NCBI GenBank assembly: GCA_005883255.1
Contig: VAXS01000198.1
Location: 1-12,583 of the forward strand
DNA from: Actinomycetota bacterium
GTDB taxonomy: Bacteria; Actinomycetota; Thermoleophilia; Solirubrobacterales; Solirubrobacteraceae
Direction: 5' to 3'
Length of the DNA: 12,583 bases
The position numbers and the translations under genes were made by a program. Positions 1-6,389 of the stretch are shown here, piece after piece; position 1 is the stretch's first letter; every line of letters begins with the position of its first letter. The notes beneath the pieces are model-generated. The model worked only from the letters and a program-made list of their open reading frames with translations. It was not told the DNA's origin and did no database searches.

Positions 1-450
1 GTGGAGCTGTCGCCCTGGTCGACCAAGGCCAGCATGGTCCAGCGCGGCGAGCAGCGCGGCGCGGACGTCAACATCGAGGACGCGGACATCCTGGTCGCCG
101 GCGGCCGCGGGCTGGGCAAGGCCGAGGGCTTCCAGCTGGCGGAGGCGCTGGCTGAGGCGCTGGGCGGCGCGGTGGCGGCCACCCGGGCGGTGGTGGACGC
201 CGGCTGGTACCCGTACTCGACCCAGATCGGGCAGACCGGCAAGACGGTGGCGCCCAAGCTCTACCTGGCGGCTGGCATCTCCGGCGCGATCCAGCACAAG
301 GTCGGGATGCAGAGCTCGGAGAACATCGTCGCGATCAACAAGGACGCCAACGCGCCGATCTTCGAGTTCTCCGACCTGGGGATCGTGGGCGACCTCAACA
401 AGATCCTCCCCAAGCTGACCGAGGCAGTGAAGGCCAAGAAGGGCGGCTGA
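1..450 (+). CDS. etfA: Electron transfer flavoprotein alpha subunit, C-terminal part (5' truncated by window edge)
   Basis: This is the FAD-binding C-terminal domain of the alpha subunit of electron transfer flavoprotein, the soluble carrier that takes electrons from acyl-CoA and other flavin dehydrogenases. Counting from the window edge, the GQTGK motif is at about residues 77-81. The family signature follows: [13 protein letters not shown] at about 87-99, then VGMQ and IVAINKD. These contact the FAD. The visible 149 residues are roughly the last half of a usual ~320-residue protein. The GTG at base 1 is therefore very likely an internal valine codon, with the true start and the beta subunit gene upstream of the window. 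The stop TGA shares its final A with the ATG of the next gene, which encodes the partner quinone oxidoreductase, so the two are probably translationally coupled. Confidence 0.93.
   Translation: MELSPWSTKASMVQRGEQRGADVNIEDADILVAGGRGLGKAEGFQLAEALAEALGGAVAATRAVVDAGWYPYSTQIGQTGKTVAPKLYLAAGISGAIQHKVGMQSSENIVAINKDANAPIFEFSDLGIVGDLNKILPKLTEAVKAKKGG
438..443 (+). promoter_or_regulatory. Probable ribosome binding site of the ETF-QO gene
   Basis: A GAAGGG purine run sits inside the end of etfA, six bases before the ATG at 450. It is the best-placed Shine-Dalgarno-like element in this window and supports that start codon. Most other starts here lack one. It could also be chance, because the bases encode Lys-Lys-Gly of EtfA. 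Confidence 0.4.
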
Positions 451-2144
451 TGGCCGTCTTTCCCAGCCAGTACCCGCCGCCGGTGAACTCGCCCGACGAG
501 TTCGTCAAGCGGGAGCTGGACCCCGAGGACGATCGCATCGAGGTGGGCGTGGCCATCGTGGGCGGTGGCCCGGCCGGCCTGGCCTGCGCCAGCCGCCTGC
601 TCCAGCTGCTGGCCGACGACCCGGCCACGCTGGAGCGCCTGGGCGAGGTGCCGGTGGCCGTGATCGAGAAGGGCAAGGCCTGCGGCGCGCACAACCTCTC
701 GGGCGCCTGCATGCGGCCCGGGCCGCTGAAGGAGCTGTTCCCGGACGTGGACGAGTCCGAGTGGCCGTCCTACGGGACGGCGGACAAGGACGCGGTGTAC
801 TGGATGCTCTCGCCCGGCGTCGCGCTCCCGCTCAAGCCCACGCCGCCGCCGTTTCGCAACCACGGCAACCACGTGGTCTCGGTGGCGGAGCTGTCGCGCT
901 GGCTGGCCGCCAAGGCGGAGGAGGCGGGCGCGTACATCCTCACCGAGACCTCGGCCACCCGGCTGCTGGTGGAGGACGGCGTGGTGCGCGGGATTCGCTC
1001 GGGCGACAAGGGGCGGGGCAAGGACGGCGAGGAGCTGCCGAACTTCGAGCCCGGCTCCGACGTCGTCGCCGGGGCCACGGTCCTGGCCGAAGGCGTGTGG
1101 GGACACCTGACGGGCGCCGCCATCCGCGAGTTCGAGCTGGCCGAGGGCCGCGAGCCGCAGGTGTGGGCGCTGGGGGTCAAGGAGGTGTGGGAGGTCCCCA
1201 AGCCGCTGGAGCGCATCGTCCACACGCTGGGCTGGCCGCTGCGCTACGGCGCGAAGTGGCGCGAGTTCGGCGGCTCGTGGATCTACCCGATGGGCGAGGA
1301 CAAGGTCTCGCTGGGCTTCGTGGTCGGCCTCGACCACGTGGACGCCACGCTGTCGGTGCACGACGTGCTACAGCAGTTCAAGACCAGCAAGCTGGTGCGC
1401 CGGATCCTCGAGGGCGGCAAGCGGGTGGCCTGGGGCGCCAAGGCGATCCCCGAGGGCGGCTACTGGGCCATGCCCAAGCTCAGCGCGCCCGGGATGCTGC
1501 TGGCCGGCGACGGCGGCGGCATGGTCAACGTCCCCCGGCTCAAGGGCATTCACTACGCGATCCGGGCCGGGATGCTGGCCGCCGAGACCATCTACGAGGG
1601 GCTGCGCAGCGGCTCCACCGACTTCGAGGCCTACGACCAGCGCGTGGAGGACTCCGAGATCGGCGCCGACCTCTACGAGTCGCGCAACATGAAGCAGCCG
1701 TTCGGCCGCGGGTTCTTCGCGGGGGGAGCGATCACCAGCGCGATGACGCTCTCCAAGGGGCGGTTCCCCGGCGGCCGCTGGCACAACCACCGCGACGCCG
1801 ACTCCCCGGTGGTGCTGGGGGGCAAGCACAAGGCGTATCCCAAGCCGGACGGCAAGTACACGTTCGACAAGCTCTCGTCGGTCTTCATCAGCGGAAACGC
1901 CACCCGCGACGACGCGCCCAACCACATCCGCGTCCGGCGCGAGGTGCCGCGCGAGCTGGCCGAAGCGTGGCGCTGGATGTGCCCGGCCAGCGTGTACGAG
2001 ATCCCCGAGGACGCCCCCGCCGAGGGTCCGGTGGACGTGATCGTCAACTACACCAACTGCGTGCAGTGCGGGGCGATCACCGCCAAGGGCGGGCGCCTGA
2101 CGCCGCCCGAGGGCGGCGACGGGCCGCTGTACCAGATCACCTAG
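450..2144 (+). CDS. Electron transfer flavoprotein:quinone oxidoreductase (ETF-QO/FixC family) with an altered Fe-S site
   Basis: The product (564 aa) is a peripheral membrane flavoprotein that oxidises reduced ETF and reduces membrane quinone. This links fatty-acid and amino-acid dehydrogenases to respiration. An N-terminal FAD-binding dinucleotide fold carries GGGPAG at residues 38-43, followed by the typical GAHNLSGA segment and by family blocks such as ALGVKEVWE, GWPLRYG, EGGKRVAWGAKAI and NVPRLKGIH. Length and domain order fit single-chain ETF-QO, with the ferredoxin-like end (separate as FixX in nitrogen fixers) fused at the C-terminus. That end has CPASVYE (C511) and NCVQCGAI (C537, C540). 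The fourth cluster cysteine of the usual C-x2-C-x2-C pattern is isoleucine (I543). The PPEGGDGP tail typical of the family is kept. The gene overlaps etfA by one base, which supports a working EtfA partner. Family assignment is firm; the state of the cluster is not known. Confidence 0.93.
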   Translation: MAVFPSQYPPPVNSPDEFVKRELDPEDDRIEVGVAIVGGGPAGLACASRLLQLLADDPATLERLGEVPVAVIEKGKACGAHNLSGACMRPGPLKELFPDVDESEWPSYGTADKDAVYWMLSPGVALPLKPTPPPFRNHGNHVVSVAELSRWLAAKAEEAGAYILTETSATRLLVEDGVVRGIRSGDKGRGKDGEELPNFEPGSDVVAGATVLAEGVWGHLTGAAIREFELAEGREPQVWALGVKEVWEVPKPLERIVHTLGWPLRYGAKWREFGGSWIYPMGEDKVSLGFVVGLDHVDATLSVHDVLQQFKTSKLVRRILEGGKRVAWGAKAIPEGGYWAMPKLSAPGMLLAGDGGGMVNVPRLKGIHYAIRAGMLAAETIYEGLRSGSTDFEAYDQRVEDSEIGADLYESRNMKQPFGRGFFAGGAITSAMTLSKGRFPGGRWHNHRDADSPVVLGGKHKAYPKPDGKYTFDKLSSVFISGNATRDDAPNHIRVRREVPRELAEAWRWMCPASVYEIPEDAPAEGPVDVIVNYTNCVQCGAITAKGGRLTPPEGGDGPLYQIT

Positions 2145-2187
2145 CGGCCGCGGTTCGTTCCCATCCGGGCGGGGTAGTTCCGGGCGG

Positions 2188-2712
2188 ATGGAGGAGGGAA
2201 CCGTCGGGCTCGACCTGGTGCGGCACCGCGACCCGCCGCGGCGCCGTCTCACGGAGGCGCTTCGCGCCCTGTTCCTGGCCGTGCTGGTGGCCTTCGTGGT
2301 GCTCGCCCTCCTGAACGTCTTCGGCCAGCGCCAGTCCAAGTCGAGGGCGAGCTCGGCGGTGGCGACCATGACGGTGTCGTCGCCCCCGCGGGTGCGGGGA
2401 GGGCTGCTCTACCAGGCCCGCATCCACGTCCACGCCCACCGCGCGATCCAGCAGCCCAACATCGTGCTCGACGAGGGCTGGTTCCAGCAGACCACCGTCA
2501 ACGCGATCGAGCCCCAGCCATCCAACGAGAGCAGCCAGGGCGGCGGCGTCCAGCTCAGCTACGACGCGATGAAGCCGGGCGACACGCTGGTCGTCTGGGT
2601 CTACTTCCAGGTCAACCCGACCAACATCGGGCGCCACCACACCGACGTGGAGCTGGACGACGGCGCCAAGCAGCTCCTGGCCGTCAACCGAAGGCAGTTC
2701 AACTTCCCCTGA
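2188..2712 (+). CDS. Single-pass membrane protein with an exported beta-rich domain, unknown function
   Basis: I do not recognise a named family for this 174-aa protein. A short basic cytoplasmic N-terminus (RHRDPPRRR, about residues 12-20) precedes one hydrophobic helix at about 25-45. The remaining ~125 residues should lie outside the membrane by the positive-inside rule. That part looks beta-rich, with alternating hydrophobic stretches such as YQARIHVHAH and DTLVVWVYFQVN, and it has no cysteine. This would suit an immunoglobulin-like fold, which is inference. The stop TGA overlaps the ATG of the following DUF421 gene by one base, so the two products are probably made together and may form a membrane complex. 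The start at 2188 is the only one that keeps the membrane helix in a sensible topology. No clear Shine-Dalgarno site precedes it. A weak TAGTTC hexamer ends seven bases before the ATG. Confidence 0.75.
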   Translation: MEEGTVGLDLVRHRDPPRRRLTEALRALFLAVLVAFVVLALLNVFGQRQSKSRASSAVATMTVSSPPRVRGGLLYQARIHVHAHRAIQQPNIVLDEGWFQQTTVNAIEPQPSNESSQGGGVQLSYDAMKPGDTLVVWVYFQVNPTNIGRHHTDVELDDGAKQLLAVNRRQFNFP

Positions 2713-3200
2713 TGGACATCGTCATCCGCGCAGCGATCATCTTCCTGTTCGTGTTCGTGCTGACCCGCGCGCTGGGCCGGCGCGAGCTCAGCTCGCTCGA
2801 GCCCTTCGACCTGATCCTGCTCGTGGTCACCGGCGATCTCATCCAGCAGGGCGTGACCCAAAGCGACTACTCGCTCACCGGGGCGCTGCTGGCCATCACC
2901 ACCATCGGCCTGCTCACGGTCGCGCTGTCGTTCCTGAGCTTCCGGGTCCGCCGGCTGCGGCCGATCCTGGAGGGGGAGCCGCTGATCCTGCTCGAGGACG
3001 GCGAGCCGATCGCGGCCAACCTGCGCCGTCAGCGGATCAGCCTCGAGGAGATCCAGGCCGAGGCCCGGCTGGCCCAGATCCGCGACCTCGGCCAGGTGCG
3101 CTGGGCGGTGCTGGAGACCGACGGGAAGATCAGCTTCATCCAGCGCGACGACTCGGAGGACGGAGGATCGCCGCGCCGGCTCGAGTCGCCCGCCGCCTGA
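2712..3200 (+). CDS. DUF421 (YetF/YcaP-like) membrane protein, short form
   Basis: This 162-aa protein resembles the DUF421 family of small membrane proteins typified by Bacillus YetF. The family's biochemical role is unsettled. Three hydrophobic helices are seen at about residues 4-19, 32-48 and 55-77. The RALGRRELSSLEPFD loop after the first helix is the characteristic family segment. A soluble cytoplasmic domain follows (about 85-150) with ILLEDGEPIAANLRRQRIS and a C-terminal strand ending in DGKISFI, as in the family. It is shorter than the ~220-residue members because it has only one copy of the C-terminal domain and an acidic, low-complexity tail. It overlaps the upstream single-pass protein gene by one base. 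The start ATG at 2712 lies directly at the family's first helix, so no other start is needed. Confidence 0.85.
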   Translation: MDIVIRAAIIFLFVFVLTRALGRRELSSLEPFDLILLVVTGDLIQQGVTQSDYSLTGALLAITTIGLLTVALSFLSFRVRRLRPILEGEPLILLEDGEPIAANLRRQRISLEEIQAEARLAQIRDLGQVRWAVLETDGKISFIQRDDSEDGGSPRRLESPAA

Positions 3201-3242
3201 CCCGGCCGCAACCCCGACCGACCCCGCGTTGTTTTAACCCGG

Positions 3243-4001
3243 ATGACTCGAACTGTGCTGCTTGCCCTGGTCGTGGTCGCGGCCGCCGCCCCGGCGGCCG
3301 GCGCCGCCCCGGTCGCCGGCGCCGCCGTGCCCCCCGGTGCCGTGACCGAGCGCCTGCTGGCCTGCCATGCCGGCGCGGACTCCGCGGCGCGCTACCTGAC
3401 GGTCACCGCCTCGATGCGCTCGCTCCCGGGGACGGCGCGGATGCGGCTGCGCTTCGACCTGTACCGCCGGCTGCCCGGCGCGCTGCACAGCACGCACGTG
3501 GCCGGGCCGGGGCTGGGCTCGTGGAACGACGCCGCGCTGGGCGTCGCCCGCCTGCGCTTCCGCAAGACGATCGCCAACCTGCCCGTGCCGGGCATCTATC
3601 GGGTGGTCGTCCGCTACGCCTGGCTGGACGCCACGGGCCAGTCCATCGCCGGCGTCCGCCGGGTGAGTCTGCCCTGCTTCCAGCCCGACCTGCGGCCCGA
3701 CCTGCGGGTCGGCGGGCTCACCGTGGCGCCCGGTCGCGACCCCGAGACGCGCACCTACCTGGTCGTGGTGCGCAACGACGGGCGCTCGCCGGCCGCCGGC
3801 TTCGAGGTCGCCCTGCGGCTGGCGGGCGGCTCGCCGCCGCCGGCGACCGTCCCCGGCCTGGCCGCCCGGGCGCGCCGGGAGGTGTCGATCGCGGGCCCTC
3901 GCTGCCAGACCGGCGAGCCCGTGCGGGTCACGGTCGACCCCGACCATCGCGTGGACGAGGCCGTCGAGGACAACAACGTGCGCACCTTCACCTGCCCCTG
4001 A
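3243..4001 (+). CDS. Secreted protein with C-terminal CARDB domain
   Basis: The 252-aa product begins with a signal peptide: a basic start (MTRT), a hydrophobic core at about residues 5-16, and small-residue AxA sites around 19-28. It is therefore probably exported by Sec. Residues about 35-145 form a domain I cannot assign. From about 148 to the end is a CARDB-type (cell adhesion related, bacterial) beta-sandwich. It opens with DLRVGGLTV and closes with the typical [10 protein letters not shown]. Four cysteines remain in the mature protein (C41, C145, C221, C251). The first pair brackets the N-terminal domain and the second pair lies in the CARDB domain, so two disulfides are plausible. A role in binding or adhesion at the cell surface is inference from the domain alone. 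The gene stands apart from its neighbours by about 42 bases on each side. An AT-rich patch (GTTTTAA) just before the start may be part of a promoter. Confidence 0.8.
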   Translation: MTRTVLLALVVVAAAAPAAGAAPVAGAAVPPGAVTERLLACHAGADSAARYLTVTASMRSLPGTARMRLRFDLYRRLPGALHSTHVAGPGLGSWNDAALGVARLRFRKTIANLPVPGIYRVVVRYAWLDATGQSIAGVRRVSLPCFQPDLRPDLRVGGLTVAPGRDPETRTYLVVVRNDGRSPAAGFEVALRLAGGSPPPATVPGLAARARREVSIAGPRCQTGEPVRVTVDPDHRVDEAVEDNNVRTFTCP

Positions 4002-4029
4002 GGGGGCGGGCGGACCGGCCGGGCATCGC

Positions 4030-4035
4030 TACACT
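4030..4035 (+). promoter_or_regulatory. Probable -10 promoter element of rpmE (leaderless)
   Basis: TACACT matches the actinobacterial TAnnnT -10 pattern and lies nine bases before the rpmE ATG. Transcription would then start at or next to the ATG, giving a leaderless mRNA. This agrees with the absence of a Shine-Dalgarno sequence. I see no good -35 element in the GC-rich upstream bases. Confidence 0.55.
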
Positions 4036-4044
4036 GGATCGACC

Positions 4045-4254
4045 ATGAAGGCCGGCATCCATCCCGAGTACGTCGAGGCCCACGTGCGCTGTACGTGCGG
4101 CAACGAATTCGTCACGCGCTCGACCAAGCCCGAGCTGCACGTGGAGATCTGCTCGAACTGCCACCCGTTCTACACCGGCCGCCAGAAGCTCGTCGACACC
4201 GGCGGGCGCGTGGAGCGCTTCCAGCGCCGCGCCGCCAAGCGTAGCCGCGGGTAA
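4045..4254 (+). CDS. rpmE: 50S ribosomal protein L31, zinc-binding type
   Basis: The 69-aa protein has the normal length and layout of bacterial L31, a large-subunit protein that bridges to the small subunit. It starts MKAGIHPEY. The four zinc-ligand cysteines of the C+ form are present as CTC (C16, C18) and CSNC (C36, C39), and the conserved HPFYTGRQK block follows at about 40-48. The tail is basic (RRAAKRSR), as expected for rRNA contact. Because the cysteines are kept this is the zinc-containing paralogue; a zinc-free copy used under zinc starvation could exist elsewhere in the genome. The next gene starts two bases after the stop. In many actinobacteria rpmE lies just before prfA, as here with DUF1385 in between. 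Confidence 0.97.
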   Translation: MKAGIHPEYVEAHVRCTCGNEFVTRSTKPELHVEICSNCHPFYTGRQKLVDTGGRVERFQRRAAKRSRG

Positions 4255-4256
4255 CC

Positions 4257-5312
4257 ATGTCCGTGACGGCCCCGGTCGCGGGAGCGGGCGTCTCCTCGGA
4301 GGACACGCGGCTTCCCGACGGGGCCCTGATGGCCCAGCGAGACGCGCCCGTCGGCGGCCAGGCCGTGCTGGAGGGCGTGATGATGCGGGGCATCTCCACC
4401 TGGTCGGTGGCCGTGCGCAAGCCGGCCGCGGACCAGCTGGCCGAGGACGGGAGGTACGACCTGCGGCAGGGGGCCCGCGGCGACATCGAGGTCCGCTCGT
4501 TCCCGCTGGTCTCGTGGCTGAAGCGCCATCGCCTGCTGCGCCTGCCCGTGGTGCGGGGCGTCGTGGCCCTGGTCGAGTCGCTGCGAATCGGCTTCAGCGC
4601 GCTGAACATCTCGGCCAACGCCCAGCTGCCGCCGGGGGAGGACGGCAAGGAGGAGGAGCTCAGTGGGGGCGCCTGGGTGGGGACCGTGGTGGTGGCGGTC
4701 GGGCTGGCGATCGGCCTCTTCTTCATCCTGCCGGTGGGCATCACCAGCACCTTCAAGGGCGCGCTGCCCAACTCGGTGGTGTTCGTGATCGTGGAGAAGG
4801 CGATCCGGATCACGATCTTCCTCGGCTACCTGTACCTGATCTCGCGCCTGCGCGACCTGCGCCGGGTGTTCGAGTACCACGGGGCCGAGCACAAGACGAT
4901 CGCCTGCTACGAGGACGGGCGCGAGCTCACCCCGCAGAACGCCCAGCGCTACTCCCGTCTGCACCCGCGCTGCGGGACCAGCTTCCTGCTCGTGGTCATG
5001 ATCGTCGCCTTCTTCGTGTTCGCGCCCCTGGGCACGCCGGCCTGGTACTGGCTGTTCGCCTCGCGGGTGCTGGGGATCCCGCTGGTGGCCGGGCTGGCCT
5101 TCGAGGTCATCAAGTGGTTCGGCCGCAACCGCAACCGCGCCTGGGCGCGGGCGCTCATGTGGCCCGGGCTGCAGCTCCAGCGGCTGACCACGCGCGAGCC
5201 CGACCCCTCCCAGCTGGCGGTGGCGATCGCCGCGCTGCAGGCGGTGCTGGCGGTGGAGGACCCGCTCCAGGCCTCCGAGGCCGACCGAGCGGGAATGGAA
5301 GTCGCGGCTTAG
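4257..5312 (+). CDS. DUF1385 family polytopic membrane protein
   Basis: This 351-aa protein belongs to the DUF1385 family (Bacillus YqhQ-like), whose function is not established. Conserved blocks seen are GGQAVLEGVMMRG (residues 33-45), EYHGAEHK (206-213), HPRCGTSF (236-243) and a final block around WPGLQLQRLTTREP. About four to five hydrophobic segments are visible: two at about 140-165 and 170-197, and two or three between about 242 and 290. The invariant His/Glu/Cys residues (H208, E211, H212, H236, C239) flank the membrane segments and could bind a metal, which is inference. The gene follows rpmE by two bases and precedes prfA by 24. An internal ATG at codon 25 is a possible alternative start, since the family's conserved part begins soon after it. 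The 24 or so residues before that are not typical. Confidence 0.88.
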   Translation: MSVTAPVAGAGVSSEDTRLPDGALMAQRDAPVGGQAVLEGVMMRGISTWSVAVRKPAADQLAEDGRYDLRQGARGDIEVRSFPLVSWLKRHRLLRLPVVRGVVALVESLRIGFSALNISANAQLPPGEDGKEEELSGGAWVGTVVVAVGLAIGLFFILPVGITSTFKGALPNSVVFVIVEKAIRITIFLGYLYLISRLRDLRRVFEYHGAEHKTIACYEDGRELTPQNAQRYSRLHPRCGTSFLLVVMIVAFFVFAPLGTPAWYWLFASRVLGIPLVAGLAFEVIKWFGRNRNRAWARALMWPGLQLQRLTTREPDPSQLAVAIAALQAVLAVEDPLQASEADRAGMEVAA

Positions 5313-5323
5313 CCACCCCGCCC

Positions 5324-5329
5324 TACACT
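5324..5329 (+). promoter_or_regulatory. Probable -10 promoter element of prfA (leaderless)
   Basis: A second TACACT, identical to the one before rpmE, ends seven bases before the prfA ATG. That is the spacing expected when the first transcribed base is the A of the start codon. No Shine-Dalgarno sequence is present. No convincing -35 is seen. The repeat of the same hexamer at the same position relative to two starts is the main support. Confidence 0.55.
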
Positions 5330-5336
5330 CGGGGCC

Positions 5337-6389
5337 ATGATCGAGCAGCTCGTGGAGCAGATCGAGGCCCGGTTCGCCGAGCTGTCGCGGCAGCTCGGCG
5401 ACCCCGAGGTGATCGCCGACCGTCAGCGCTACGCCGACGCCGGTCGCGCCTACCGCGAGCTCGAGCCCGCCGCCCGGCTGGCCGAGCAGTGGCGCCGGGC
5501 GGTGGACGACGCGGCGGGCGCCAGCGAGCTCCTGGCCGAGGACGGCGACGACCCCGAGCTGCGCGAGCTGCTGGACGCCGCCACCGCCCGCCGGCGCGAG
5601 CTGGAGGACGAGATCCGCCTGGCCATGGTGGAGCGCGACCCCAACGACGCCAAGAACGTCATCGTCGAGGTGCGGGCGGGCACGGGCGGCGACGAGGCGG
5701 GGCTGTTCGCCGGCGACCTGTACCGGATGCTCACCAAGTACGCCGAGCGCCGCGGCTTCGAGACCGAGCCGCTGGAGGTGGGCGAGGGCGCGTACACGTT
5801 CGCGATCAAGGGCCAGGGCGCCTACTCGGTGTTCAAGTACGAGGGCGGGACCCACCGGGTGCAGCGCGTCCCGCAGACCGAGTCGCAGGGACGCATCCAC
5901 ACCTCCACCGCCACCGTCGCGGTGCTGCCCGAGGCCGAGGACGTCGACGTGGACGTCGACCCCAGCGACCTGCAGATCGACGTCTACCGCTCCTCCGGGC
6001 CGGGCGGCCAGTCGGTCAACACCACCGACTCCGCGGTGCGGATCACCCACCGGCCCACCGGCATCGTGGTCTCGATGCAGGACGAGAAGTCGCAGCTCCA
6101 AAACCGGGAGCGGGCGATGCGCGTGCTGCGGGCCCGGCTGTACGAGCGCGCCCTGTCCGAGCAACAGGCCGAGCTGGCCGCCGATCGCCGCGCCCAGGTG
6201 GGCACGGGCGAGCGCGCCGAGAAGATACGCACCTACAACTTCCCGCAGGACCGGGTCACCGACCACCGCATCAACCTCACCGTGCACGGCCTGGCGAAGG
6301 TCCTCGACGGCGACCTGGAGGAGCTCACCGCCGCGCTGGAGGCCGACGAGAAGCGCCGGCGCCTGGAGGCGCAGGCGGCGCAGGCGTGA
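5337..6389 (+). CDS. prfA: Peptide chain release factor 1
   Basis: This 350-aa class I release factor recognises UAA and UAG stop codons and triggers peptide release on the ribosome. The GGQ motif (G223-G224-Q225) within [16 protein letters not shown] is the catalytic loop, and its glutamine is the target of PrmC, encoded next. The codon-reading tripeptide is PQT (P179-T181) in [20 protein letters not shown]. The PxT form identifies RF1 rather than RF2, which has SPF. The N-terminal ~100 residues are the coiled, acidic domain 1, followed by the [23 protein letters not shown]-like region (here ending RML). Length is normal for the family (about 355-360). It starts right after a TACACT element and overlaps prmC by four bases (GTGA), so the factor and its modifying enzyme are made together. 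Confidence 0.97.
   Translation: [350 protein letters not shown]

Noticed and set aside
1..3. GTG at base 1 as the true start of etfA
   Set aside because: The protein begins in the middle of the alpha subunit, whose N-terminal domain is missing only because the window starts here.
2145..2187. CCGGGCGG direct repeat (2165-2172 and 2180-2187) and a GCGGCCGC palindrome near 2145
   Set aside because: These are short GC-only words expected by chance at this base composition. No terminator-like hairpin with a T-run or operator is supported.
3201..4044. Possible rho-independent terminators in the gaps around the CARDB gene (3201-3242, 4002-4044)
   Set aside because: The gaps are about 42 bases with no stable stem followed by a T-run; only a CCGGCCGG palindrome and a GTTTTAA patch are present.
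5871..5879. Unusual PQT codon-recognition tripeptide in RF1
   Set aside because: The middle residue of PxT varies freely among RF1 proteins (for example PAT and PVT), so this does not suggest changed stop-codon reading.
4170..6287. Very long open frame on the minus strand (705 codons) opposite DUF1385 and prfA
   Set aside because: Its translation is rich in Arg, Gly, Pro, His and Gln with no recognisable domain, and it lies wholly opposite two well-identified genes. It is the usual antisense shadow in very GC-rich coding DNA. The same holds for minus-strand frames at 261-1361, 1368-2369, 7746-9287 and 9596-11434.
4514..6385. N-terminal extension of the prmC frame, giving a 900-residue protein
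   Set aside because: The extension is a low-complexity shadow of DUF1385 and prfA. Conserved PrmC sequence begins just after the GTG at 6386, which also gives the normal family length.
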